Counted from the stretch's first letter, positions 33,397 to 45,090 are shown. The stretch is 64,000 bases of DNA from Apiospora phragmitis (GCA_038363925.1 JAQQWL010000015.1:620001-684000), one strand, 5' to 3'. A program made the numbers and translations. Notes: generated by a model not told the origin, from the letters alone.

Positions 33397-35283
33397 CTAA
33401 CATAATGTGACTCTATAGGGTGTATGTTTGGCGAACGCATCGTCCAAATGCGCTTTCAAGCAACCCCCTTCTCCCCAATGCTTGACATCCAAGTCCCCCA
33501 TTCGAATGGACATCACTTGGAATGACCTGTGACACTGCCCAACCACCTTGTAGAACCCGTTTTCTGGACAAGGCCTCAGGATCATCTCGCAACATGTCCC
33601 CTTTATAGATCCCACCACATCTCCGCTTCGAGGTTGCATATCCACCTGTTCCATTATACCGACAGATCCGCTCGCCCCAACGAAAATGGACTTATCCCTA
33701 ATCGCTCTTGCCACAGATCGCCAGACTTCGGTGATAGCAGTTTCTATATCTGAACTGTTGACAGTACCCGACTTAACGAGTAAAGAGTCTTTGGATGTTT
33801 CCGTTCCTTGGCGAGTCGGCATCTCCCCGGCAGGAAGGGACATTGCGGTATCTAGGATCAACTGGTGCCAAGAGAAACCGTTGACCTGATTCATGGCGTA
33901 ATCGTATTTGAGGATGAGCTCCTTTATCAAGCGCCTGGCATCCCCCGCGCAGGTGTACCTGTGTTTTTGGGTACCTTCACAAAGCCATTCCGATGCCGAG
34001 GAAAGGAATTCTTCAACAAAATCCATAGAGTCATCTTGTTTGGAATCGAAAGTTGCATTGAGCCCAGCTTCTTCGATGACGTCGAACTGAATGAAATCAG
34101 CCTGCAGACACCACTCGCCGTTCGCCCTAATAAAATTTCTATTACCCGTCTCTCGCGCGAAATTCAGTGTGCGGGCCGGCTGGTGTCTCCAGTCTGGTAC
34201 CCAAGAAGGAAGATTAAGGGCTTTTCCGGATCTGTATTGAATAGCATCCATGGTCATATTCTCATCTAGAAGATATTTCCCGAACTCGATGAGTACTTGG
34301 CGGATAGGCTTTCTATAGTCCGGAAGTAGATGTGCGGGCAAGGTACCACCGGACAGTAGCCCCAGTACTGCGTATATTTGGTCTCTTGGATCGGTAGCTT
34401 TGAAGTTGGTTGCTCCGGCCATTAGGTACCCAATCAGCTGCTGTGTCATAGTTATCAGGCCTTTGCGTAGCTGCTGGTCGTACACAAAAGACATATCGAC
34501 ATGTTGTTTAGCGGGTTGGTGGACACCAAGAAACTTCAGGGAGCCGTATTCCTCCGGCAGTGCAGTCCAGTTCACGAGCGCTGAGCGGAGACAGTAGTAA
34601 GGCAATTGAATCCTGCCGCACCAGAAGATGGGAAGAAGCTCACGCCTCTTAGTGGATGCGAGTGACCATATTGGCCACCGTACAGCGGCTTCCTGTAAGA
34701 CCCAGGAGCGTTCGAACCACTGACGCTGTCTAAGGAACTCGTTCGACCTCTTTTGCTTATGCCAGAGTTCGGTGTAGCCATAGCGTTCCACAAGATCCTT
34801 GATACCTTGGCCTTTCTGTCGGATATCGGCGATTTCGGTCATATAGTCGAACACGGACTGGACTGCCTCCTCAGACCACGGTAAACACTCCCCCAGCCAG
34901 ATAAGAACTTGAGACGCATTCTCATAGATCATTTTCATTCTCTGAACTTCCAGACTTCGCTCGGCCAAGTCCGATTGGTTGATACACAGACTGTCGATCC
35001 ATAGTCTTCGCGGGCCATCCGACTGCCTTAGGCGCTGGAGTCCGTCAAACAGATTAGTGGTCACTGGGTATGGCTTGTTGTCTAACAGGATGGGCTTCGT
35101 GATGGAAGCCTCGCCCCAGCAATAAGACAGAGCCTCGTAGTCCTTGGTGGTATCCGTGTCGATGTGCTCCAACACACACTCGATCGGGTCGCCATATTCG
35201 CCCGGAAGCAGACTGACGATCCGGATCTCCGTCGGACTGTCACCCAAGGGGCGATGAGGTGAAATGCCCTTGAACCGCTCCAT
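33397..35283 (-). CDS. HET-domain protein, intact
   Basis: Single exon. ATG at 35281-35283 gives MERFKGISPHRP and 628 aa; the open frame extends nine codons upstream without another ATG. The HET domain blocks are complete: DYEALSYCWGEAS (about residues 48-60), RRLWIDSLCINQSDLAERSL, and WFERSWVLQEAAVRW, then ATDPRDQIYAVLGLLSGG. The C-terminal half ends in a conserved-looking segment with SIFVGASGSVGIME and MILRPCPENGFYKVVGQCH, a layout often seen at the end of large fungal HET proteins. Presumed role: triggering of incompatibility or defence cell death in the cytoplasm. No fused NTPase or repeat domain. Confidence 0.88.
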   Translation of the reverse strand: MERFKGISPHRPLGDSPTEIRIVSLLPGEYGDPIECVLEHIDTDTTKDYEALSYCWGEASITKPILLDNKPYPVTTNLFDGLQRLRQSDGPRRLWIDSLCINQSDLAERSLEVQRMKMIYENASQVLIWLGECLPWSEEAVQSVFDYMTEIADIRQKGQGIKDLVERYGYTELWHKQKRSNEFLRQRQWFERSWVLQEAAVRWPIWSLASTKRRELLPIFWCGRIQLPYYCLRSALVNWTALPEEYGSLKFLGVHQPAKQHVDMSFVYDQQLRKGLITMTQQLIGYLMAGATNFKATDPRDQIYAVLGLLSGGTLPAHLLPDYRKPIRQVLIEFGKYLLDENMTMDAIQYRSGKALNLPSWVPDWRHQPARTLNFARETGNRNFIRANGEWCLQADFIQFDVIEEAGLNATFDSKQDDSMDFVEEFLSSASEWLCEGTQKHRYTCAGDARRLIKELILKYDYAMNQVNGFSWHQLILDTAMSLPAGEMPTRQGTETSKDSLLVKSGTVNSSDIETAITEVWRSVARAIRDKSIFVGASGSVGIMEQVDMQPRSGDVVGSIKGTCCEMILRPCPENGFYKVVGQCHRSFQVMSIRMGDLDVKHWGEGGCLKAHLDDAFAKHTPYRVTLC

Positions 35284-35915
35284 GCCGCCTGTAAAAGGGG
35301 AGGCTTGCAATGAAGTCGATGCAGTTGCTTTTCGTTCTCGGTATCTTCAACAAAAAGCTAGAAGTTCAAGAAGACGTAGAAGAAAAGGATACGCACGCAG
35401 CGGAAGGGAACATCTTCCCAAGGACATGTCGGGCGCCATCATCATTGATCGGCCCGCATCTGGCCAATTTGTGTGGGACGAGTCGATGCAGTTGGTGCTC
35501 CCTGCAGCACAAGAAAGGGCAGCATCGCGACGTGATTCGACAGCGAAGGTGCATTGTCCTGCACGAGCTAGCCCTCTCGAGGCGTTCTAATGCGAGAACA
35601 GCCAATCGAACCGGCCACGCGGGAACACAGGCAGCGCAGCGAGGTGCACACAATAGTAGAAAAACGCCAGAGGCGTCAGACGCTAATGCCAAACGAGTTG
35701 TCGCCTTGCTTCGTGTACCTCGCAATTGGAATCGGTGTGTAAAAGCATGGAAGTGATGTTCAAGTTGAAGTTATCAGCAACTGATTGGGCCCAGTGACAA
35801 TAGTGAGATGAGAGCTTAAAATTTACAATATTTATACTTTTTAATTTAATTTATATCATATACTGGTCATAACCGAGCGTTACTCGGACACATTCGTTAA
35901 TGGGTATCGTTACTA
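35284..35915. other. Intergenic, upstream of HET and 3' flank of P450
   Basis: Overlapping frames on both strands (to 148 codons) show no motif and look like chance in GC-rich DNA. Nothing else is supported. Confidence 0.5.
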
Positions 35916-37731
35916 CTACGCCTTCGCAGAGCTCTTCTTCTCAATGTAGACCTCCAGACCCTCCTGCACCACGAAGAAGGTCGCCTTCGCCTTCAGCTCT
36001 CGGTTCGGGTACATGAGCTCGAACTTGAAGTCCCGCAACAGCCGCGGGATGACCTTGTTGATCTCCAACAGCGCCAAGTTCCGGCCGATGCAGACATGGC
36101 TACCACCACCGAACTACACGAAAAACTGTTAGCATACTGGTTGCCAATGAAGAAACCGATATGGAGCAATTGATGAATGAGCTTACCTGGAACATGTACC
36201 GCTCCATCGTCCTAGCCTCCTCCTCGTCCTCGAGCCAACGCTCAGGCCGGAAGATGTCGGCGTCCTGCCCGAAGACGTCGCGGTCGCGGTGCAGGACCCA
36301 GCCGTTGAGGGCGACGCGCGTGCCGCCGCGGAAGAACTGGCCCTCGATCTCGACGCCCTCGGGCGGCACGCGGCGCGTGATGTTGAGCCCGACCGCGGGC
36401 CGCACCCGCATCGCCTCCTTGAGGCACGCCTGGAAGTACGGCAGCGCCTGCGCCTCGGTCCACTCGACGTTGCCCTCGGCCGCGATGGCGCCCGTGCGCA
36501 CGGCCTCCTCGATCTCGGCCGTCAGGGAGGCGTGCACGCGCGGCGACGAGAGGACTTGGTGGAAGAAGGATTGCATGGTCGAGGCGGTCGAGTCGGAGCC
36601 GGCGAATCTGTTTGCGGGGGGCGAGTGTCAGTCTCAAACGGTCAAGTCGACGAAGGGATTGGGAGCAGCAATGAGTCGAGTAGTACTTACATCGCACCGT
36701 GAGCCACAGCAAACACATCGCCTTCGGAGAACCCACTGCCCTCCTTCAAGTGACCCTTGATCAAACTGGCCAGCAAATCCCGACGGCCCTCGCCGCCGGC
36801 GCCGCCCAACATGCCCACGTCGTCGTTCGCATCACCTCCTCCCAGGCCGCTCTTCTCGCCGCCGAACGGCCTTCGCTTGTCCATCTCCTCGATAGCGATG
36901 CGCGTGATGAGGGCGTTGCTGGGGTCGAGCGCGGGCACCCACTTCCACAGCGGGTTGCGCCTTAGCAGATAGTCGACCTCGGGGATCTGGCCCACGATGC
37001 CGTTGTACCGCTGCATCTCGTCGATGGTCCGGATGGCGTGCTCGACGTCGAGCCCGGCGGCCAGGAAGCCGAAGGAGCGCGAGAAGGCCACCTCGCCCAG
37101 CACGTCGAAGGCGAAGTAGTGCAGCCAGGCGCCCAGGTCGACGTGGCCCCCGCGGGCCGTGCCGCTGACGCCGCCGCCGGGGGTCATGACGCCGGTGGCC
37201 GCCGGGCAGAACTCGGTGAGCCGGGACGCGAGCAGGTCAATGGTGTCGTCGATAAAGGGGCTGAGCTGGCGCATGGCGGCCAGGGAGTAGGGGACGTTGG
37301 CGACCTTCTTCTTCTGGGCGTGGACGTCCTCGCGGATCTCGGTGAAGATGTCGGGGTTCTCGGGCGGCGGGAAGACGGCGTAAAAGTCGGTCTTGTAGAA
37401 GCGCTTGCCCGCGCTCAGCACGGCCCGGGCTGCCCGTGGGCTGGAGAGCGATACTTCATTGGGCGCAATACGCACGACAGGGCCATACCGCCGGTGCAGC
37501 GCGATGTGGTCCCAGTGCGTGTTGCACGTGGCCGTCGACCACACCTTCCACAGCCGGCTGCAAGACGCCAGAAAAGGGCCCGGGTAGGAGCGCAGGGGCG
37601 AGGCGTAGCGTGCCCAGAAGAGCCTGGCTAGGATGAAGCCTACAAGCAGCAGCGGCCAGTTGGCGCGGACGATCGGTGCGAGGGGAGGAGACGAGAGCCC
37701 GGGTCGGAGATATCACTTCTTCTTCGGCCAT
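35916..37731 (-). CDS. Cytochrome P450 (pisatin-demethylase-like group)
   Basis: ATG at 37729-37731. The exons are 36691-37731 (one frame break), 36187-36607 and 35916-36113, with GTAAGT and GTAAGC donors. The N-terminal membrane anchor NWPLLLVGFILARLFWARY is followed by YPGPFLASCSRLWK, I-helix FAGSDSTAST, ExxR in CLKEAMRVRP, RPERW, and the haem loop FGGGSHVCIGRNLA with the Cys thiolate ligand. About 500 aa, standard. It is a monooxygenase on the ER; the substrate is unknown, and the assignment to the CYP57-like group is from the general look of the haem region. The frame changes at the G run 37682-37685: one base fewer joins MAEEEVISPTRALVSS to LAPIVRANW. No other biosynthetic genes are clustered with it. 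Confidence 0.85.
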
Positions 37732-40232
37732 CTTGGGCATGTGGAGGAGGGATATGTATAGATATATTTTGGGGTTCTTAGGGGTTGATAGAGTAATAGA
37801 TGAAGTCAAGAAGTATATGTTGGGCAAGAGTCCCTTATGGTTGAACAGCACTCGCTAATGAGGATATATATATATATCACGTAGACAGTGTAGAGTGAAC
37901 CGAGAGGCGACCCTGTTGAAGGGAAGATGCTTGGGTTCGTTAGGAGGGGAGAAGTCGGTGTGTAGCCACGATATGCTAGAGAACAGTCATAGAGAAAGGA
38001 ATCACCGTGTACAACCAGCTCGGGGATGCAATGGAACTTCTATACTCGCGTCCATCTTGTGGCAGCCGCAATATCAGTTACACACGACCCCCAGCAGCAC
38101 ACCAATGGGTCCACCACGTCCAGCCAAGAGAGTTGATAACCCCTTAGTCAGGAAACACTGTGGACAGCCAGACCCTTGACTAGTCGGAGGAATAAGATAG
38201 CACGCGATGTATCTCTAGTCCACAAGAGAGGGGGACCACTTCACCTACAACACTCCCATACCCACCACCACCGGGACTAGTCTATCCCGGCCTAGAGACG
38301 GAAAGTGGCTGAGTTGCCGTATCGAGTAGCCGCTTCGTGACCGACCGTGCGTGTTTACCTTCCTCCCTCGAATGGAAGAAACTCAAACACAACCGCGGCG
38401 GTATGGCGGATAATGGTCGGAATAAGCCACACGTGCATCCTGGCGTGGTACGACATCGACGAAGGCAAGCGAGGTCAATAGACCTTCTTCAGGAAGTCTA
38501 TTATCGCCTCGCCAATGCATGACGTTCTGGAATGGTCTTGTGTTCCAGTCCTCAGCCCACTCGCGTGCAGCTTGGCACCTTACTTTGCCCCCCTGTGCAG
38601 GTCTGCAGTGTCCCCCCCTGCTTTGACTCAGGCATTATTCACCCTTTTTGAAGACCCGTAGCAGCCAATCAGGAAACTGCCGTTTCTTTCGACGGGCGTC
38701 GGAAACGGTTGCCGACAAGCGAAGGTGCGCCTGAGGGGAATTGGGGGATGTTAGCTCAACCAGATTGCGGGGAGAGTCGCACCGCTAGGAACATTCTATG
38801 GACGCTGGGAATCCACTAGCATCCACTAAAATGTTGGGGAAGTTACGCTTATTCTGCTTCTGAGGCTGATTGTGTCGTCAGTCAGTGTTGATCATGCTGG
38901 ACACGGTCGGTTATTCGGACATAGAAGAATGGCCCGTGAATTTCTTTCCTACCTAGGCGTCCGTTGAGCCGACATGGTGTGGATTGGAGACGATAGACTT
39001 GACGATGACAATAAAGCCCAAATCCGACGCATGTTTATCACTACGTGTACTACCTAACCTACTGGCACGCTGGTTTCGTTAGAAGCGTAGAACGCATACA
39101 CGACAAGACGCCTGTCTACATGTAGTCTTGCTACTTCGCCTGTCTCAAACCGACGGGACCAAGAGCAGAGCGCCAGAGGAAGGTCACATACTAGTATCCC
39201 TTCTAGGGTCATAAACTTCAATTTCCGAAAACATCTAAATACAGAAGAAATATACACTTTTAAGATTCAATAGCCACACAACGTGTCTCCTGGAGTAGTA
39301 TATACCGTGATGCATCATCCTACAACGCGGACTTATAGCTTGCCAATATTACCACCTCCTGAAATACCGAAACTGGAGGGCGATCTTGGGGAAAGAAGCA
39401 TAAATCCGACCAGAAATCCGTCGCTCCGAACGAAATCCACCGTGGAAACCGATGATCGCAACGCAAATCCACATTGGCCGATACTTTCAACACTTTCTCA
39501 CGCACCGGGCACCGGGATCGCCGCGGCTGCAGGTCATTCTCCATCGAATATGGGTGTACATACGTCGTAGTGCAGCGCTCATTGCAACAGCACTCAACAT
39601 TGCTAACTACAGAAGCCGTAGCCAGACAACCTAGACTGATCCATTCGCTCGCATGCACCTCAGCTGGGCGCTCTGGCAACCAGCCAGGCACATCAATCAT
39701 ATATCTATCATGTTCTTACCTACCTGAGAACTGGAGCTCCTGGGGCAGCATGTAGCTGACCAACTCACTTGTAATAACGCAGTGTGACATAACCCACCGG
39801 GCTCGGCACTAACACTCTTAGATCATCCAGTGGCCCTTGATCGATTCACACTTAGCTTGGCCACTTTTATCCGATAGGTTAATCTACGGAGCACTGAGAG
39901 GTGATGTTTCGGGCATGTTTAAAGTCTATGAAATGGAGCACGTACACTTACCTTGGGTTATCAGACTCTGTTTTGGAATTCAATGAGTGCAACGTCTTGT
40001 GCGTTTTGATCCTATTTCGAGAGCGCAGTAGTAGCAGTCACAAGTTGACACTCTGAACGTCGCATAGCAATGCATCATGATGGGTAAATCAGAGATTAAT
40101 GGAACCTCGCCGTAGCCAAGGACGACATACAAACTGGTATCATACTACAAAAATGACTTTTCCCCAAGAACTTCACCTTGACTCCGTTCGTGCTCGATGC
40201 TTTCCTTCCTTCTTTTTCCGATATCGTCCCGT
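37732..40232. other. 2.5-kb intergenic region
   Basis: It contains an (AT)n stretch at about 37864-37878, roughly 135 bp before the P450 ATG, which may serve as its TATA region. Open frames in 38.3-39.8 kb are short and unconvincing. No gene is supported. Confidence 0.5.
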
Positions 40233-41297
40233 TTAGTCCCACTTCTTGGACTCCATACCGTCTGGGGGCTGCGTCTGGTAGTTCTTCTGGCTGGCGTCCG
40301 CCCAGCTGGTGGAGAGCGCCGTTCCGTTGCTCTCGACAAAGCTCTTCATCATGGCGCGCTGGCTGTCTGGGTCGGCGCCGTTGTAAAGTTTCTGGAAGAA
40401 GGCGTTGGCATCGTTCTTCGTCGTGTCGTCCTCCTCGTCTGCCTCCGCTGCAATCAAATCCCAGTTCTTGGGGCCGGACTTTGAGGAGGTAGGGTAGGCA
40501 GAACCAGATGAGGACTTGGTCGCTACCGAGCCTGAGGCAACGGGCTCGGGGTGCTGGGCGATCGGCTTTGCGGGGGCTGGCGCAGTTGTCTTGACGGGAG
40601 CACACTCCGTGCTGGGTTTGGCTGCGGGACGCTGCTGCGCTGCAGGAGGCGTTTCCGTCTTCTTGGGGGCCTCGGGAGCCTTCTTGGCGGTTTTGGCAGG
40701 CGGCGTATCCGACGGGGTGGGGTATTTGACCACAGTGACCTTACGGCCGGAGCTACCGGCCGTAGTCTTCTCCATGGCATTCAGAGCTTGGATGCGCCAT
40801 GTGTAGGCTTGGTTCTGGAGGCTCTTCTCCTTGGTATTGCCTCCGCCACCCATTGCTGTTGCCATTCCATCTTCTTTGGAAACCTTGTTCTCTTCGGTGA
40901 CGTCCTTCGAAGTGACAACGTAATCGCCATTCTCGTCGACCTTGTTCTGTTGGCCGTCGTCCTCCGTAGCTCGGGCGCCCTTGATGAGATTCGCGGTCCA
41001 CGTGGCACACACATCCGCATCGGCGAACCGACCCAGCCGGTAGAGGGTGATGGCACGTCGCAGCTGGGCCTCGGTCATGAGGGGGCGGTTCGCTCGCTTG
41101 AAGGCAATCGCGAGGGCCTTCTCCGCATCGTAGAGGGCGAGGTCGAGCTCCTGGGTGCGCAGGTAGGCCTTGGATCGCTCGAGGAGCCACAGGGGCGCGG
41201 GATGATCCTTCAATGCTTGTGTGATCTTTTCGATGCCCTCAGCATACTTGCCGGCCTTCACCAGATCGATGCCGTCGTTGGCAAGCTTGCTGGACAT
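40233..41297 (-). CDS. sgt1: SGT1-like cochaperone with TPR and SGS domains but no visible CS domain
   Basis: Single exon, 354 aa, ATG at 41295-41297. The N-terminal TPR region covers about residues 1-120 (ANDGIDLVKAGKYAEGIEKI, LWLLERSKAYLRTQELDLAL, AQLRRAITLYRLGRFADADV). A Pro/Ala/Thr-rich linker runs from about 180 to 275. The C-terminal SGS domain is well conserved (KSGPKNWDLIAAEADEEDD, NAFFQKLYNGADPDSQRAM, SFVESNGTALSTSWADA). The CS domain, the Hsp90-binding p23-like sandwich normally between linker and SGS, is not visible in this or another frame. SGT1 works with Hsp90 and Skp1 in SCF and kinetochore assembly. Family members are usually nearer 400-500 aa. Confidence 0.82.
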   Translation of the reverse strand: MSSKLANDGIDLVKAGKYAEGIEKITQALKDHPAPLWLLERSKAYLRTQELDLALYDAEKALAIAFKRANRPLMTEAQLRRAITLYRLGRFADADVCATWTANLIKGARATEDDGQQNKVDENGDYVVTSKDVTEENKVSKEDGMATAMGGGGNTKEKSLQNQAYTWRIQALNAMEKTTAGSSGRKVTVVKYPTPSDTPPAKTAKKAPEAPKKTETPPAAQQRPAAKPSTECAPVKTTAPAPAKPIAQHPEPVASGSVATKSSSGSAYPTSSKSGPKNWDLIAAEADEEDDTTKNDANAFFQKLYNGADPDSQRAMMKSFVESNGTALSTSWADASQKNYQTQPPDGMESKKWD

Positions 41298-41869
41298 GCT
41301 GACGGGGTTGGGTGTGGTGGTTGACTAGACGCTTGAGAGATTGGTCGATGAAAGTATGCGGGGTTGCAAATTAAGACTTGCTTGGTCCAAAAAGTTGGGA
41401 GTATGAGAAAGGCAGTACAGACTGGAGGATTAAGTAGCTGCGACTACTGGAATCAGAGATGCATTCAAACTTGACCGGAGACTTTGTGGTTCGTTCGTCC
41501 GTCCCTCTTACACTTAGACACAGTTCAGGCAGGCAGCGAGCGGGGCAGCATGGATGTGTTAGTAGGCTGGAGCTTGAAAGAATAGATCCGGTCCTTCTAG
41601 ATGGCTTTTGGATGGGGCAGGCGGTGTGCCAATTAGATGGACCGCCTTCTCCATTGGGTTTACTCAGCCGTCCTGGAGTGAGGCAATACATCACCAAAGA
41701 CACAAAGCAGCCAACAATGGACTTGGAAAGACATTATTTATTAACTATTTGTATTTGAGAATTATGACCCATCTATTTCTTGCATAGAAAAGGCTATTTA
41801 AACCCATGTTCCCTCCTTGACCTACTGGGGATCCTCATCCAGAGTGGTTGTTCCCAAGAGCAATTTCCA
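41298..41869. other. Intergenic, SGT1 promoter and lanosterol synthase 3' flank
   Basis: Both neighbours are on the minus strand. No gene is supported. Confidence 0.55.
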
Positions 41870-44266
41870 TCAGGGTCGCTCATCAGGGTACTTTTTCGCA
41901 AACATTCCAAGTGCCTTCAAGGTGAAGGTGAACTTGTAGTTCTGATAGAGAATCATACAGCTCTTGTTGAAGACACCTTCAATGGCCTCTTGCTTCCACT
42001 CTCCATTTGCACATTGCCGGTCCATGATGAGCCTGGTACCCCTTTTCAGCGGCTCGATGTCGGGGTAGTCGGCCTTGATCAGGCCAATGAGTGCCCAGGC
42101 AGTCATGACAATCTGGGATCCGGAGGGATGTTCAGTATAGACACCCGTTTCACACGACTAAATTCCGGTTAGCAGCAGCATCTATAACGTAGTCGAGGTC
42201 TCCTTACCCTGTAGCTCTCAGACCATCCTCCATCTTCCCTCTGGTTCGAGATCAGGAAGTCGCAGCCTTTCTTGGCACAAGGACTGGTAGCATAGGTCTC
42301 GCCAATGCTTGCGAGGCTTTCGAGAGCAAACATGGTGGCATACGTAAAGCATATTCCCCAATTGCCATACCAGCCGCCATGGGGATACTGCTTTCGCTTG
42401 ATGAAGGCAAGGACGCCGTCCTTGAATCGCTTGATTTCCGCAGTGCGATAGTCTGGCCAGTACTTGTTGAAAAGTGACAGTGCAGTAATGACTGCCGTCG
42501 AGCACTCGACGTAGTCATATTCAACCATGATGTTCTCAAAGACCTCCGCAGCATTGAGCACCTCCAAGAGCTCGCTACCACGCGTGGGCTCATACGAAGC
42601 GCATCCGCCAGAAGAATTTTGGTATGTCAGAAGGGTGTCGACAGCATCAAAAATCCTCTGGTCATCCAAAAGCTGGGGGTACCCGGGCGTTTTCTGCAGC
42701 AGGATAACAGACTTCAAAGCCTCAGAGATGCAGTCGCTCACAGCATACCCTTGATATTTGTTGCTGAAAGCCCATGCTCCTTTCCGTTGCTGACGGTGGC
42801 AAATGTCTTGGTCCACGACATTCTCCCGAATCTGCTGGTCATCCAAGAACTCGAGCGCTTTCGTCATCATTGGCCTCCACCGTGGATCTTCTGCGAGATC
42901 CGCATCAATCACGGCTTGGATGGCGAAGGCTGTGTCCCAGCTCTGTACACCATTGGTCCCGTTGCACAACAATCCTTCGTCCTTAACCCACAAAGCATCT
43001 TCTAGGCGGTCGACATGCCTCCGGACGGAATATGCTCCAGGTCCGTCGCGAATGTAGCAAAGAACAGTGTTCATAGCAGCATTGACCGGCGCGAGATCCG
43101 CGTAGTCGGTGTTTGCGTCCTCCATGTCGACTAGTTTACTGACCCAGGCTTCGGCCTTGTTCGCAATGCCCTTAGTTCGACAGTAGGGGTTCCAGATGTT
43201 GGCCAAGAACCAGTTGGCTGTATTGAGCAGCCATGACTTTGGGTGGAAGTTGTCAATGGCAGCAATGCTGTTGCGGTGGCTGAACCAGTTAATGCTCTCC
43301 CACGGCTGTACGAACAGCTCCTTGCGCAGTTCGCGTATCACCTCCGTTTCTTCGCATACCCATCGCTTCGAATAGATGTAGCTCATCGACATGAACACCT
43401 GACGAATGTGAAGCCACCATCGCCACGGGGCGATTGGCATCCAATCGGGCAGGAGCCATATCTCAGGTGGGATGGGGTTGACGATGTCCCACTTGCAAAC
43501 GCCCAGTACACTGAGCCAGAACTTGGCCCAATGCGGTCCATGTGTGGCTCCGCCAAGCTTGTGCAGCGTCCCCCGTGCTTTGACCATGAATGGTTCATCG
43601 GCATCGACTCCCAATAGGCGCAAGGTTGTGTAGTTCATAGCCGTGCCGAAAACGGTGCTCTCGCCTTCGATGTGAAGCCCCCACCCGCCGTCATCGGGGT
43701 TCGCTCTTGCTTTCAGGTAGCTCTTGATCGCGGTCGCCTTGTACCAAGGGATGGGAGTCTTGGTAGCATACCAGGCGAAAACAACGCCTGGCAGTAGAAA
43801 CATGGGGCCACCATACTCGCTGCCCCATGTGCCGGACGGGAGTTGGAGCTTCTCGAAGAATGTGAGGCCATTGCGGAAGGCATCGATAGGTTTCGTGGGC
43901 TCGGGAAGTTCAGGTAGTCCCTGATGTTGTGATTCATCAGTCAAATGGGTCTGGGACTGTCAATCAGAATCCAACGGTGCTCACCAAGTCAAGACCCAGA
44001 AACCACTTGTCAGGATAGCTCTGGGGCCATTCCTCGGCCTCGTCATCGTCCTCCAAGTAGCGCCAGGTCAGGCGGCCTTTCTCGTCCAGGCAGCGCCATC
44101 GCGTAATGTCGGTTTGCTCTTGGTGTTTCGCGATTTTGAGAGAAGGTTCGTTGGTCAATTGGACATCACTTTTGCGTTTCCGGGAGGATTTCTCGATCGG
44201 TCCACTAGCGTCGGTGGCATTGACTGGTTTGGTTTTGGCTGCGCCATTGGATCGTGTGGTTACCAT
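41870..44266 (-). CDS. erg7: Lanosterol synthase (oxidosqualene cyclase)
   Basis: Three exons: 43985-44266, 42208-43920 and 41870-42157, with GTGAGC/CATCAG and GTAAGG/TTTAG introns in phase, about 760 aa. The start MVTTRSNGAAKTK precedes TDITRWRCLDEKGRLTWRYL and the characteristic WPQSYPDKWFLGLDL. Repeated QW motifs follow, such as GGWGLHIEGEST, GAWAFSNKYQGY, GGWYGNWGICFTYA and GGWSESYRSCETG. It cyclises 2,3-oxidosqualene to lanosterol, the first sterol on the way to ergosterol, on ER or lipid-droplet membranes. The catalytic Asp (about residue 490, codon 42733-42735) is present, but the motif reads DCISE instead of the textbook DCTAE. The gene is otherwise intact. Confidence 0.92.
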
Positions 44267-45090
44267 GTCGGGTAGGTTTGATGGCGGCGAGCTACAGTGC
44301 CGTCAATTGCGGGTGAATTTAAACAATGTGGTCACCCAAACCTTGCTGCCTGGGTGGAAAGTATTTGAGGAAAGCCGTTGGCGGCGTCAGCGGTCTTGTC
44401 AGCTTGTGTCTCTCCCGGGACCCCGGGTCCCTGAATTTCACCGACTCAGTCGTACGGTTAGCAGTCAGTCGGTACTGGAGTCTGGCGGTCAGGCGGTGCC
44501 CCCCCCCCCACGCTGGAGGATTTGTTTGTTTGTGGTTAGCGGGTGCCTGACAAGTCTAGTAGCTCCAGATCTTCGTAAGGAATAGCAGAGATTTAGCTAA
44601 TGAGCTGCATCTATCCACTATTAATCAAACCACCAAACTATGCAGGTTGGAATCGTCACTTTAATCGTCTGAAATGAGTGTGGCAGCGACTGCGATATCG
44701 ATCTGATATGATCATTCAATTCTGCGTTGAAGATTGCTGACCTCAATGATCTGATTTAAGCATAATAATCCAAGTACAATATCATGTTCGAGAGAAGGCG
44801 CACAAGATAATGCGCCTTACTAATCTGGGAGAGATCTCACCAGTTTGCACCTTCCTCCCTGTGAAAATGGCTATCAAATATATCTGCCTTACGGATGGAT
44901 CAAGTCGATTTCTGCTACTGCAGACCTCATCATGATCCCGGAGGCAAGTCTTGATTATAAGCAAACTTATCGTTCTTTTGCACAGTCCTATACCTACTTC
45001 AACGCAGCATATCATAAAAAGAGGCGCCCAAACATCTATCCACAACATCTACAAGTGTATTTGGCCAACTTGCCTATAGCAGCAAGCCAA
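44267..45090. other. Divergent intergenic region, lanosterol synthase and SPO11
   Basis: 824 bp between head-to-head genes. It has a run of about 10 C near 44498 and an AT-rich half next to SPO11. The SPO11 frame is open back to 44845, so part may be coding. Confidence 0.5.

Noticed and set aside
35310..35756. Overlapping plus and minus frames upstream of the HET gene
   Set aside because: Both are compositionally driven; neither has a domain, and they occupy the promoter side of the HET gene.
35916..44266. P450 and oxidosqualene cyclase as a triterpenoid biosynthetic cluster
   Set aside because: The cyclase reads as the housekeeping lanosterol synthase, SGT1 and 2.5 kb of non-coding DNA lie between, and no other tailoring genes are present.
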